NCBI GenBank assembly: GCA_013396655.1
Contig: WBMV01001232.1
Coordinates: 372,001 to 436,000 of the forward strand
Reading direction: 5' to 3'
Source of the DNA: Campylorhamphus procurvoides
Taxonomy: Eukaryota; Chordata; Aves; Passeriformes; Dendrocolaptidae
DNA length: 64,000 bases
The translations under genes and the position numbers were made by a program. Positions 11,466 to 24,960 of the stretch are shown piece after piece. Position 1 is the first letter of the stretch. Each line of letters opens with the position of its first letter. Under the pieces are notes generated by a model, which was given only the letters and a program-made list of their open reading frames with translations, was not told the origin of the DNA and did no database searches.

Positions 11466-14151
11466 TTTCCTTTTGAAGATAGGAATGCAGCAGTGAATAA
11501 AGGTTAAGGTGAACTTTTCAAGCTTACTGGACTGCTATGCACTTGGGCCACTGCAGAAGTGGTCTGAGTTTCCTAAATTGCAGACATGTTCTCCAGTCAC
11601 TGATTCACATCACTTTTTTTTTTTTTGATACTATTTAAATGATCATGCATGCTAGTTTGTCATTTATGCTCATTCAGTTAAAAAAAGAGCTTTTATTGCA
11701 AGCAGTATTCAAGTACTATAGAGATGGTTCTTACTTCACACTAGAAGATAAATTTCCTACATTTTGTCTAGCTAATAGCATAAGCACAAAATATACAAGC
11801 TTTAAATTGAGGTATTGTCAGTCACTATGAAAACTGATCATTCAGGTTGAACTGCAAAAATAGTAGTGATGACAAGCTAATTTAAACAATTTTTTAAATA
11901 TAGCAACAAACACAATTGTGGTGCTGAGGGTAATTCAACAAGTGAGCATAGAAGAAGTAGGATCATCACCTCTGTGTCTGCTAAAATACTTAGGATGAGA
12001 GCAAGTTCAAATTGCAAGGAAAGAACATATTAAGATTAAACATAAGTTTGTTTTTTTTTCTCATTCTCTCTAAAGAATGTAAAAGAATAGTGAAGAAATG
12101 TGTTTAAAAATAGCTCAAAAGAAATATGACATGAATATTTTCTTACTGAATGAGACATGACAGGATAATGGAGCTAGAATACCATCACCCTAGGTTCATT
12201 GTCAACTGGAGCTCAGCGTAACCTACAAAATTTCACTTTGGTGTGACTACAGGGAATAAGTTTGCCTGATCTTATAAGAACACGGAGAACTTTGCAGACA
12301 GCATGGCAAAAAAAAGGCAAAACCCCCAAAAAACACTTTTACTGTCAATAAATGGAAATATAGATGGGGGCCTATTTAAACTGAATTTCAGATTCTCTAC
12401 AATTCACAAGCATATGGCTTTTCAAAGGAAAATTATATTTACTGGGATTTTTTTTGTTAATTTTCATAACAGCTGGACATAGTAAAGTTCAACTGCTTTT
12501 AGCATTCTAAGGTATTTAGAAGTTTTTCAATTTTGATAATTTAGTGTTGGCATTTCATATTTCTGTATTGCTGCAGAATACCACTGCGAAACAGTTCACG
12601 CACGGGTAGTCAATCTGCAAAGAGCACCAGAAAATGAAGAGAATCCCACTACAACTGATTTCCAAAGATGGCACCATAAATGCATTGTCTTCTATCCCAG
12701 ACTGCATGACTCTCAGGCATTTGCTTTCTAAATCTGTATGCTGGGGAATGGCAGGCTTGTAAAAGTACTTTTATGTTTTCCATAGATCTGTTGGGGAAGA
12801 CCAGCACTTGAGACTAGCCCCTGCCTCAGGACTTATAAAAACTGCCATGGCACAACATGGTTCATGTCACCATTTATATCTCAGAAGTGTAAAAACCATT
12901 TATTGTTTTCATTTTTCTTCTGTGTATCAACAGAGACAGAAGTATCAAATACCACAGACACAGGTATATTGGGTCTATATATGGCACAACAAAACACTTT
13001 TGTTCAGTATGGATCATAGTGGCAGACACACAGGTATGGAGTGGAAAAAAGCTTAGTTCATGTGTTAATTCTTGTAATTCTGAATATCCAGGCATGGTAC
13101 GCAGCAGCAGGTTCGTGAAAACTCTGCTAACTTGCTGGAGAACCTAATGTTCCAACAATGAATAGACAAAGCAATAGAGGACTGGGGAGGGAATAGTAAC
13201 GAAGACACTCCAGAAGAAGTGTTGAAGTGCAAAATGAAAGTCTCAAGTAACACTGAGATGCAGGTACACGGAATAGCCAATACTTTTACTACAGAGCTTC
13301 TGGTTAGCTCAGGATTGGGAAAAAAACACCAAAAACCTTGAAAATTATCTTCAAATCATATTCAACATTAATAAGCTACCCAGCCTGCACTTTCATCCTA
13401 ATGGTGGAAATTCTTGTGGTAAAAATGTTGGGGTTTGTTTTTTTTTTCATATACACTATGTCTTTATTAATAAAATCAAGCATTCACAGGCCATTCTCTT
13501 GCCTTGAGATGAAGTGGCATGGCATGGCTTGTGTGCACACAGCTGAACAATCTCACTGTGCAGAACAGGGAGCCTGCATCCACAGACACAATTGGAGTTG
13601 GTCCCTGGCCCATGTTTCCTCCTGAGCCATGCCTGGATAATGCCCAGAAAAGTTAGCTGGCCCAATACAAAAGAAAACAGGTGCTAACAATTTCACAGAA
13701 TAAATGTACATAGGTCACCACACAGATGCATGTCCCATTCTGTTTCATTGCCTAGCATAGCCATAGGAATGAAAATAGAATGTAATTCAGGATTAGCTTT
13801 CAACTGGGGTTTGTTCTGACAGAATCAAACACATTTGGACATTGCAGTCAATTTAAAATGGATACAAAATTGAAACACTGCTCACTGAAACTAGTGAGCC
13901 AATTTCTTTGAGAGGAATGCTGTATTCATTTCTGGTAGTTATCAAAGGCAATGCTGTTTTCAATTCTCTCCAATACCCACTAGCAACTATAGTATTAATT
14001 TATAGTAATGTTTTGCTGTCTATTTTTTAAATAGAATGTAAAACTGTCACCATGTTCAGGCAAAGTCTAATTTTTCTCTCTGATGAAAGAGAACTGTTGT
14101 TCACTCTGCAGTAATAAACAAGTTTCCAACAAGATTTTTAAACAAGTTTTC
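11466..14151. other. non-coding stretch, no gene seen
   Basis: AT-rich. Contains a 13-T run at 11614-11626. A less AT-rich patch at about 13490-13665 has overlapping 69- and 95-codon frames on opposite strands, with no recognisable domain and no repeat family that I know. Confidence 0.6.
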
Positions 14152-14693
14152 CCCCTGTACTTGGCATTGGTGAGACTGACCCTCAAGCAGTGTATTCAGT
14201 TTTGGGACCCTCTCTTTAAAAGGACATTGAGGTGCTGGAGCGTGTCCGGAGAAGGGTAATGAGGCTCATGAAGGGACTAGAAAACCTCTCTTATGAAGAA
14301 CAGCTAAGTGAACTGTACTTACATAGTCTGGAGAAAAGAAGGCTCACGGTGGACCTCACTGCTCTCTACAACTATGTGAAAGGAGGTTGTAGTGTGGTGG
14401 GGTTGGTCTCTTCTGTGCCTGATCGGAGAAGAGAAAATGACCTTAAACTGAGACCAGGAAGATTCACACTAGATATAAGAAATTTTTTTTCACTGTTACA
14501 GCAGTCAGACATTGGAATAGGCTGCCCAGGGAGGTCACTCCTCCTTGGAGGTCTTTAGGATGTGTCTGGATGTGGCAATGGGTGATGCGGTTTAGTGGTT
14601 TAGGAGTCGGAGTGGTAGTGCTGGGTTAATGGTTGGACTGGGTGAACTTCAAGGTCTGTTCCAACCTCTATGAATTTATGATTCTATGATTCC
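14152..14693 (+). mobile_element. CR1 LINE 3' end with C-terminal reverse-transcriptase remnant
   Basis: The frame at 14232-14558 (108 aa) retains the end of CR1 ORF2: [16 protein letters not shown], then [24 protein letters not shown], then [11 protein letters not shown]. It stops early relative to active CR1. The 3' UTR and tail follow, ending in atgattctatgattcc at 14678-14693. The element is 5'-truncated near 14152, where the CR1 text 'ttggcattggtgagactg' begins. A relatively well-preserved but incomplete copy. Confidence 0.93.
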
Positions 14694-17600
14694 AGTACAA
14701 TATATGGCTCATCTTAGTAAATCAGTTTGCTAAGCATTATAAATATCTAGGGCAAGATTTCACTTGCTAATTTTCTCTTTCAAGTCCTTCATGTGACCAT
14801 TAATACTTCGAAAAATGGCTCATCCAGCAATAGACATAGAATTAGCACCACATGAAGTCTGCAGTCACTCAGTAGAGTGCAAAACTTCTGACATTTTTTC
14901 TTACTTTCCAAAAGGGCCTCATCTGTAGCAAATTTGACCAATTGTATGCATTCCCAGTGAGAGCAATTGAGCATTCATCATGAAGGTCTGACTTCTTTGG
15001 AACTGAATTTAGTGGGACAATACTAAGCTCCTAAATCTTCTTGAAACAGTTTTGTGGCATATGGAACACAAATTTGTTATATTTGGCTGCTTGGTACTTA
15101 GCAGCTGCAGCTGTTTGCTCTGGTGTTCATTACTGTCTGTTCTGATTCGTCTTTTCATATTTGTCACATTGTCTCTGAGTGTCTATAAAATTTAGCCTAA
15201 AATAGTACATATTATTATTCTGGTGGTCTAAGCTACTTAGGTAAAGAATAGTAAAATACTAATTCTGTAGATCTGAGAAGCCTTTTTCAGTGTGACCCTC
15301 TGGACTACAAGATCAAAAGCATGGAATGATTTAGAACAATAAACTTTTGTATATAATTAATGTTCGAATGGTGAAGAGCATGGATTGTAACCATGCCTTA
15401 GACGATATAGTATCTTCCTGCACATTGTTACTGTCTTTTCAGTAATAAATTATTTGCTGTTTCCATCTAAAATTACACTGCACCATTTTTTTATAAATGC
15501 GAGAAAATCTAATAACTCCAGGTCACAAAATCTGCCTTGGATCTGAAACATTAAAGGGGCTTCAATAACCATCACATTATAATAATACACAGGCAGGATG
15601 CAGGCTTTTTGTATGATAGTAGTGTGCTAAAGGAGAAACTTTCACAATAGTGTGTCTCTGAAGGAGCATTAGGTATCAAAAAGTAACAGTAATAATCCCA
15701 AAACTACAGTTTCCTCTCTTTAAAACTTCTTGTAAAATGAAGTAAATGTTTAAAGTGAAATATTCCTTTGCAGGCATGAAAGGTAAGAGCATCTCTTGAC
15801 AGGTAATATTTCTCTAAAGGTTATGAAGACATACAGTGTTTGTCTATATCTGAGGAGTTATTGAGATGACACAGGGTCAGGTGAGAGTCATGGTACAAGT
15901 TGATGAGAACACTCTAAAATTTTACAAATAATTTCTATTTTGCTGACAGCTGAGCTCTGCTATCCACTCCAAACAGCTTAAGGAGGATGTAATAAAAATG
16001 ACGCTAAAACTCTTTAACTTGTTCATCATGTTGAAAACAAATAAGACCTATGACAGTGGCTCTGTGTCTGGTATGGGAGGAAGAAAAATGGTTTCCAGGG
16101 GCAAATGTGAATTGATGGGCAAGTATATAATGGCAATTATTTCAAAACTTAGAATTTCATTGCAAATATGAGCAAAGATCTTTTAAATAATAACTCCAAA
16201 TTACAGCTAAGGAGAACTTGCTATGATGCTTACGGGAGAAGATCCAATGTGACATGATTTAAAGGAAGCTGAATAATAACAGGTGGGAGTTTGATTTTGT
16301 CTGCAGAACATGTTATAACAGAATGTCTTACAGTAGAAGTTATAACAACACTGATATGATCAACATGAGTCAGAAAAAAGTATATTTTTAATGCATCTTT
16401 CCACCAAAATTGGCCAATAAAAAGACACTTATTGATGTTAAGTATTTCACATACTAACAATATGCAGAAGATTTCTGTGAACTCATCCTGTTTCACTGCA
16501 TCTCCTGGTATATTTTACTGTTCATTAAACCTTCTTCAGTCAAGGAATTCCACAGTTACTTGATATAATCATGATCTCTCTTTGACTCTTTGTGAATCTT
16601 GATTCTTCCTTTGTCTGGTGCCTGATAAGTCTCACATGAAAAGGATGAGCAAACATTCCCAAACCACTCCCTTCATGTCATCCATGATTTGATACACTTC
16701 TGCCATATCTTTCATATTTTCACTAGCATATCATAAAAATATTTTCTGTCACATTTCCACAAAAAGTATCCCTCTTGTTAATTTTCAACAAAGTCATACC
16801 CTGCATGGTCATACTCTTTGCAGGAGTAATTCCATGCCTTTGGTTCTCTTCATTACCTGCCCCTGAATCTATTTAGGTTCTTTTCACATTCAAACACATC
16901 TTACAGTTAAAAGGGTTGTCAAACAAGGTAGACCTTATCTCTAAAATCCTGGTCTAAGTGCAAGTGAAATTCTCAATATAGTTCCTTCAATAAAGCTCTT
17001 TGTTTAAATGAACTGAGCAGAGTTATATTTTGAAATGTTTGGAGAATGAATTTAATTTCTATTTAGTAAAGAGAAAAATCATGGAAAATGGAATCTTTTT
17101 TTGTACATGAGGAATGTCTTCTTGATTCTGTTGTACACATAATTAAGGCATAAAAAGACTAATAAAATTATTTGATCTTACTTAAAGGAAATGTGTTTAT
17201 TTCCTTTATAATTATTAGATAAAAGCTTAAAAATGAATCAACTTTCTGTCACAGTACTAACTTTCATCCAGTGTAGACTACTTGAAACTAAATACAAATA
17301 ATATATGATTTTAGATACAAAATCAATCATTTTCTATATAGAAATTAAAGTCAAAATAGTACTAGAGTTTATGCTTAAATGAATACTAGAGATATTTGCC
17401 GTTATAGGATAACGTTTTCCTTCTCACTCCTTCTGTTTTAAGGAACATTCCATATTTTATCTGTGTGCCACATGAATAAGGGAAAGGTTGAAGCTCATGG
17501 CATGACCACAAAGATTATTTTTAGGGGACGAAATCTTACTGAAGACACCTAACCTATGGCTCTGATAGTTTTCTGAAGAGCAAATTTCATATTTCCTGAT

Positions 17601-20090
17601 TCTACATAAAAAACAAGAGTTGTGGTCAATTCGAGTCAGCTCATCACTCTGGTTCACTATGGCATAAATAATTTTACCAAAATGGAGAAGATGGTGTAGA
17701 GGTATGAATGGGCAGTTAAAGTTCTCAGAATGACAGGGAAAAAAAACCCTAATATAAGCCAGCTTTCTAAGTGAGAGAAATACATGCAAAAATCACATCC
17801 CTAGAAATTAACCACAAGGTTTAAGGTTGTCTTGAGAACAGAGTAAGTTGGAATAAACATTTAGAATGTTCAAAATTTGCTATGGAAAACCAGGAAAACA
17901 TCCAAAACTTATAGTATTTGTATTTGCAAGCTGGATGAGTGAGTGTTAAACACAGAGAGAAACTAAACAGCAGGGAGTACACAGAATACATGATTGCCAT
18001 ATATTGTAACTAATAAGTCTTACTTCAAAGGCCTTCTGAGTACTATTATAGGGCAATGTTTTGAAACTAGGAGGTCATCAGTGTTTTGAATTTCTCCCAG
18101 GAAACCTTATTAAAGGTTTCAGAAAATTTGTATTCAGGCTTAACACTTCACAAATATATGTGTGGTTCTCAGGAACTTGGCTGCATTTTCTTTTCTGTAG
18201 CATTTTAAAAAGATTTAATAACTGTCTGGTGGAAACGGGCCTTTAAAGTTTAGAGGAGAACTAAGTGTGAGTTTCAGAGAAGACCTGAGGTGAGAATGGA
18301 GACTATCAAAAGTTATCTTGAATCCTACAATGAGACTTCTGCTTGAATACTAAGTCCAGTCAGTGAGAAAAAGAGTTGGAAATCAGTAAAAAAGATGTGA
18401 GGGCATTCATTCCCAAGGGGAAATTCTGAATTACTAACTCTCATCTATCCTCAGTCACAGATGTTTTATTTCTCCAGACTGACTTGTGCACCAGGCCAGG
18501 TGCCAGACCACAATAACGCATGTAGCAGTTTTAAACCAATAGTATGTTGGGGGTTGCTTTTTGTGTTTTGTTTTGTTGTTTTTTTTTTACAAACGTTTTA
18601 CTGAAATAATTACAGCAACCCTGCAGTGCCAAAAGGCAAGTTTGGAAAGTAAAGAGGTCAGTCAACCTGCAAAAACTGATGAATGTACTACTGCAGGTAG
18701 CCAAACTTGTGCCTGAAAGTTACTTTATCTTACAGCATGACACTTGGAGACCCAGACATCAACATGAAAGCAAGGAAGACAGAGAATGTGATACCTATTT
18801 AACACTGAATTTAACAAATTATTATGTTAATATGAGTGTATTTTCATTTTGTTAGTATGATTATATTGATTACATCTTTACTTTGAAAATAGATGTGATG
18901 ACTGTGGAAACATTCCTGGCCAATCAGCAGAAATTCAGTAGAAACTGAGCAGACACATTGTTTCACATGGATCAGTAAAGATAGCAACAAAGACATTTCT
19001 AATTGATCATGATAGACTGTCAGCTGTAAGACAGCATGTAGCTAGGGTGAAACAAAATAAAATTATTTTAACATGGGGCCTAGGAATATGAGGCTTGAAA
19101 TAGATTTTTGCAGATAAGAAATGTGAAGGCATGGAAAAGAAAAGCCAGACAGCAGTGGAAGCAACAAATTATTATCATTGCATTATCCACAGTCATTCAC
19201 ACAGATCACCTGATTATAAAAGCAAATCAAGTAATGTTGCTTTCCAGAACTCAGTTTTAGCTGAAGTGAAACCTCCTGGTAGCACTACAGCTTTGTGTGT
19301 CACCAACAGTTCATTATGTCTTCCTTCAACTGTAGGCAATTCAGTCTGAGTTGAAAGAGGACATATTTTTCTCTATGCATCTAATACCTGAAAACACAGA
19401 AATTCCAAAATGCTCAAAGTCCAAATGTCCAAAAAATTCAAAGTCTCTTATTACTGCATAATCTTAGGAGAGTAATCCCTTGTCTGCCTGACTGTTTTCA
19501 AGGTACAAGTGAAAACTGCTGTCAAAAGTTAAAATATTCCAAAAACAAATGATATGACATTTATTTATGATAACACAGAAATTAATGTTGTGCTTAATAG
19601 GGAATTAGTTAGTGATTTTCCTCTACCTAATTTAAAAACATTTTATAGTCTCTATCAGAGATTAAAATGCACTTCTGATGACACCTAATTTTGGAGATTG
19701 GGTAAAAAAATGTTACCAGTCGTTGACCCCATCTCCTAAAGGCAGTGAAATGTGTTCCTGTTAAAACATCTGAAAATGAATTTTCAGCAGTAAGGCATTT
19801 TTTCTGAATATCAGATGGGGAAAATAAAATTAAAATTTTTCATTTCTTTGGGAATATCAAAAATAAAATCTTGGCAACAACTTCAAAGACTGAATATTGT
19901 AAATACTTTTAACTCCTTTTCGGTAGACTCAAAATGTTTTGTTTGTTTTTCTTTGTCATTTTTTTTAAATATAGAATTAAAAGTTGAATACAGAAGTCAA
20001 AGATTTTTATATGTACTGGGTTTTATAAAATGATTCTTCTGAAGAGTATACTGGAAAAATGAATTGTTGTCTAAATTTTTAGTAATTAAT
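14694..20090. other. 5.4-kb non-coding stretch, no gene seen
   Basis: AT-rich DNA without recognisable transposons. Frames are all short (largest 110 codons, 17457-17789 on the minus strand) and lack domains. A G/T-rich tract lies at 18546-18588. Confidence 0.6.
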
Positions 20091-20430
20091 TGTCTTGGTC
20101 TAGAAGACAATGTCTGCCAAGGAAGGTGGGAACCTTCCTGGAATAGAAAGAAGACCCTCTACCTCTAAATTATTATAAATTCAAAATTAAGAGGGTTTCA
20201 GGTAAAAATGTAGAAAGGAAATAACAGTTATTTACTAAAAAAATACAGAACAAACCAGAAAAGAACAGAACAAAAAACGCCACAACACCAGAAACTTTCC
20301 CCCAGCTAAATACTGCTCCCCCTTGGGTTCAGGTATAACCCTGGGTGGCAGGGAGTGCTGGCACACCTCGGGAGGCAAAGGCTGCAGTGACTGAAGCTGG
20401 CGCAGCTGCCAGGAGGGGCTGGCAAACAAC
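20091..20430 (-). mobile_element. ERVL-type LTR fragment, U5 end preserved
   Basis: Read on the minus strand, the end at 20091 is ...tctagaccaagaca, the shared 3' terminus of a common passerine ERVL LTR family. Upstream on that strand come the expected features: a taactgttattt stretch, ctcttaattttg, and a purine-rich block before the end. A GC-rich segment at 20290-20430 would be the upstream part. Similarity is lost after about 20430, and no copy of the left flank (ttaat) is found to the right, so the U3 side is truncated or diverged. A related layout is seen at 27600-28390. Confidence 0.65.
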
Positions 20431-21850
20431 GTAAAAGGAATTGTATAAGGAATGCTGTGAATTAGACTATGTGGTCACATTTCCAGTCTTCTAGAAGAAA
20501 AAGTTCTACCTTCAGAATCCAGTTCTTGATAATAGTGGCATTTATTGTTTCCGGTGTAGTACTGGAAAGAGTATTTTCACTGTGAAAGATTAAGAAATTT
20601 AGTAACTATTAATTCTCTTAAGGTCAAGTTTAAAATTAATCTGGAGTCACATAAGTGGCTTAAAAAACACTGCTATTGAAATGCATTAAAACTGACAATA
20701 AGGAAATCTTAATTTATTCAAGTATACACATGAATGTAATTTTAACATCAGAAATACTTAGGAAAAAATAGTTCATGACACAAAATGGAAAGGTGTCTTT
20801 TAAAAATACACTGAAATTACAGCATTTTCCTTATTTTACCGGTTTTATTTTAGGTCATCTTGCCTATTCTCCTAATTCAGAGAATAATGGATAAATATGG
20901 ATAACTATGGTTGAATAATGGATAAATATAATAAAATCCTCAAAAATGGGGGATAAAACCATTATGGACTCCGACTGAAAAAATTAGATATATAATCTAT
21001 AAGGACTCATCACACTTTTGTTTCTTGGGATGAAGAACAGTGCTTTCTCTAGGATACTGTATTTGTGGAAGTCAAAGGACTGATAGACAAATGAGAATAT
21101 TCTAACTTCTGAAAGTGCTAAGCATAACAAGGTTTTGAGGTTTTATCCTTCAATGTTTAATTAAAAGTAGCAGGGATAAACTTGGCTCTGATACTGGAAG
21201 CTACTTGACATAAGTTAATGAACTGTAGGTGTTGATACAAGAAATTTAGCATAATTCCCATAATATTTATTTTATTATGGTGCCTGTTGAAAATGTACTA
21301 AGGTAGAATTCCTCAGGCTATTTGCTAGTATTGTTTCCAGTGACTAACAAAATGCAAGATTAAACTGCAATAACAGTAACCAGAATAATAAAATCATAGG
21401 TGGTGATATAGAGCTGATATAAATGTAAATGAGTATTTCAGATATTCTATAAGAAAATGGTAGTGTTTAATTTGTTAGTGCTGCAGCCTTTGCTGCAGAC
21501 CACTGCAGCACTGTTGTTAGTTTATATCTCCATTTCTATTTAGTAAAACTGTGCCTCTGTGGTAATAATTTTTGACTAACTAGTTATAGATAAACATACC
21601 AAAGTCACAAATGTTCGGCTAGGTTTCCTTCAGCTTACAGTTATCTAGGGAAATAACTCAGCATACCAAAAATCCTGAATTTAATGCTGTCCTACTGTTA
21701 TACTACTTCTGTTACTCATGTCAAAGATATCAGAGGCACTCTATTAACTTGAAAGAGGAGAGCTACACAGTAAAATTTAAAGTCTGCACCAGCAAGAAAA
21801 CATAAACAAACAAACAAAAAAACAAACACATCAAACCCTGGAACTTTTTA
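20431..21850. other. non-coding stretch with one hairpin
   Basis: AT-rich, no gene. Contains the inverted repeat listed at 21477-21512 and an (AAAC)n-like tract at 21794-21837 immediately before the CR1 fragment. Confidence 0.6.
21477..21512. repeat. 10-bp stem inverted repeat rich in CTGCAG
   Basis: agtgctgcag (21477-21486) pairs perfectly with ctgcagcact (21503-21512) across a 16-nt spacer that contains a third CTGCAG. Function unknown. Confidence 0.7.
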
Positions 21851-22268
21851 CAGAATTACAGAATTGCTCAAGTCATTTTGTCCAAATTACCTACTTAAAC
21901 AGGCTCACATAGAGCAGGTTGTCTAGCGCTGTGTCCAGTCATATTTTGAATCTCTTCAAGGACGGAGAACCAACAAACTCTATGGGCAACCTGATTCTAG
22001 CATTATTTTGTATGTTCAGAAAGATTATCATGTGTTTTAATTTGCATCCATTGCCTCTTGTTCCATCAATGGGGACTACTGAGAAGAACCTGGCTCCCTT
22101 CTCCTTGTTCCCTTTCTTCAGATATTTAAACAAATTGATAAATCCCCCCTGAGCCTTCTTTTCTCCAGGTTAAACAGTCCCAGCTCTCTCAGCCTCTTCT
22201 CATGACCAATACCCCAGTTCCATAGTCATCTTTGTGGCCTTTGTTTCAGTGTGCCAGTATCTTTTTTA
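21851..22268 (-). mobile_element. old CR1 LINE 3' fragment, reversed
   Basis: On the plus strand it begins cagaattacagaattgctc, the complement of the tail and 3' UTR of an older CR1 subfamily. CR1 3'-UTR landmarks follow: gtccagtcatattttgaat, then ctcttcaaggacggaga, then cctgagccttcttttctcc. The minus-strand order is therefore coding end, then 3' UTR. The copy is 5'-truncated near 22268. Substitutions are numerous, so it is older than the copies at 7.7 and 14.2 kb. Confidence 0.85.
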
Positions 22269-24399
22269 TACTTTCCTTCCCCACTTATATCTTAGTTTAA
22301 TTCCTGTAACAACTGGTTTCTAATTCTGGCCAGCAGACACAGTGGAAACTGGTAAGTCAGGGAAATTATCTGAATAGCCATGGCCAGCATTTTGCTGGAG
22401 TCCTGATATCAGTGAGATGATTTTCCTGAACCCCACATGGACACTCAGAGAAGACAAAGCCATCACGGAGACTGTAACCAATTATCTGAGTTGTTAATTG
22501 TAAAAAAAAACTTTTGAGGTTCTCAAGCACATTTTTGAGAAGTGGTGTGGAGGTCAGGTTAACTGCCTGAAATCAGTTATAGTGTAAGTTTTGTAGAACC
22601 AAAGACTGAACAAACAGTAAGAATTCTCTTGGGCTGGAGTCAGTTTTGAACATCTCACTTAGAATTCCATTTATGTCTGAAAAACAGAGGATGGCAACTG
22701 GGATACAAATCTCAAGAAAAGCCTGAGGTGTAGAGCAAAGAAACTAGAGGCTTGTAAAGATTACTGGACATATGAAAAAATTTGATTTGTATTTGGGAAA
22801 AGCCAATATGACTTTTGTGAAGATCTTCAGAAAAATCCTTGAAGCTCTTTAAAGAGTTCAATAAACACATAGACATTAATGATCTGGGTAATAATAGCCT
22901 CTCATCAGATGTTTTAAGAAAATTAAACATCCATAGGGAAGGAGAAAAGTTGTGATAACATAGCTTCTGCATTCATGTGCATGTTTATGACACCACTGCT
23001 TTTCTTTTCTACCTTCCTTAGGTGGAGTGGAAGGAACTACCCCTTCATGTATCTTTAGTCCATGTTTCAGAGGTACTGAAGTTTTTATAATTTAAAAGGA
23101 CTTTCAAGAATCAGAAGAGGTCCATATAGAAATCAGTAAAGCCCAAAATATATGATACTATTCTGGAATATTATTTTTTCTTTATAAGGAGAGAAAAAAT
23201 GTTGAATAAGCAGGAAAGAATGCATAAGGCAAGAATCATATAAAAGATTTTAGATTACTGATAATTTCTAGCCAAAAAGTACTTTTCAATCTTCTATTTC
23301 TGGAACAGAGTGAGACATTTTTATTTCAGGCAACGGAGTTTTAGGTGAACATAACTTTGCTAGTGACATATATTCTGGGCACATGGGCTATTCAAAGCTC
23401 AGAGGTGATCAAAAAGTGATCAAAATATAAAGACAGCATAGCCTTTAAAAAGTAATTGTGTCATTACCATGCAAATCCTTACAATTTTGTCACTTAGTTG
23501 AGCCACTCAGCCAATTATACTGTGAAGAAATATACCAGTATTGAGAAATAGCTAATTTTGTAAAAAACAGTAATACAGCATAGAGGCTGACACACATAGA
23601 AAAGCCAGTGACGCTAGGAATCTGTATCAAAACAGTAAAGAGAGACTCATGGAGCTCATTTTCAGAACACTTAAAAACAATAATTGGTATGACATCTTCA
23701 CAGTAAAAAATTAAGTAGTGCAATAAAGCTCTCTTTTTAATGTTTTGGGGGTTTTTGCTTTGTTGTTTTGGTTTTTTTCTGTGTTTTTGGTTGGTTGGTT
23801 GTTGTTTGGTTTTTTTGGTGTTTTTGTTTGTTTGTTTTAATGGAAAGAGAGAATAGAGAATGGTGGTTTAAAGAGTTACTCCAACAAATAAATTCTTCCA
23901 CATTTCTACACTGGCCTGGGCAAATTGTTTCAGCAGCAGCGAATTCCTTGAAGAGGTCTAGCTAAGCATGAGTAACACTAAAAACATTTTGAAATTCAAT
24001 TAATTTAATATATATATCTCAAAAAATTATCAGCAGGGTTGAGCCTCTATGCTTTCTGCAGAAAAAGCTTATTAAATTGTTTTATACAGAGGCACACTTT
24101 TATCAGACCTAGTTTAGCCATCCACATTAAGGTGGGAGGAATTATCTTTCTGAGAAAGATGTTTCATTTCGCAGATTATGAAGAGTCTGCCGGTGAATGC
24201 ACGCTACACCCCTATGCACCCCAGTCCTGAAGCTTCAAGCTTTACTGAGACTATTACTTTTATTTAAGGCTCTAAAATAAGTCATCACTGAATTTTTCGC
24301 AAAGCCTTTTTGTTCTTTACTACCTTGAGGTTGCTTTAAGAAAAGGCACATACAATTTCCCAAGAGATTGTCTTTTGACTTGGCGAGAAAGTAGGCATT
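22269..24399. other. non-coding stretch, no gene seen
   Basis: AT-rich. A striking G/T-only tract occupies about 23742-23839 and creates a spurious Phe/Trp/Val-rich frame. Nothing else recognised. Confidence 0.6.
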
Positions 24400-24960
24400 T
24401 CTGCAAAAGGTTCACAAGGGTAACATACAACCAAGACAGAAGGGACCACAGAGTATCCACCAGCTTAGTAAAATACAACCCATCAGTTTAAAGATACTCA
24501 GAAGAGATTAAGGAAGGATAAAGAAGAGTAAAGAAAGAAAAAAATTAGGGAAAGAAAGAACTAAAGAAAGATATTAGAATAAGAAAATTAAATAGCTAGC
24601 ACCAAAGAGTCCTATGGAAGTCCAGGCTTCACATGGCAATAGAAGGTCCCAAGAGAAAAGGCAAGATGGAACCCATACGCTGCTATATTTATGTGGTTTG
24701 CCCATTGCAATGACCAGGTTTGCCTGCAGTTTCTTGATTGCCAACCAAATAGTATGGCTGATTGGGTTTTTTTCTTGTCTTTGCTTCTGTTATGATAGCA
24801 GATTAAGTTTGTGTCTCTATGCATATTTATGACTTCCACCTTTTTCTCAGTATCCCATTTCACAGGTTCCTTCGTCAGACAATCCTAATGAAACAAACAT
24901 TTCCATATTCCACAGACATTTATCAATTAGTGTGAGTGACCACCTTTCAAAACTTTTGAG
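24400..24960 (-). mobile_element. possible old LTR related to the element at 49.3 kb (tentative)
   Basis: A purine-rich tract at 24480-24595 resembles the purine-rich block at 49400-49495 inside the long LTR. On the minus strand a TATA-like cataaatatag (complement near 24686-24697) lies upstream of it. No termini or flanking duplication are visible. It may instead be an unrelated purine-rich region. Confidence 0.25.
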
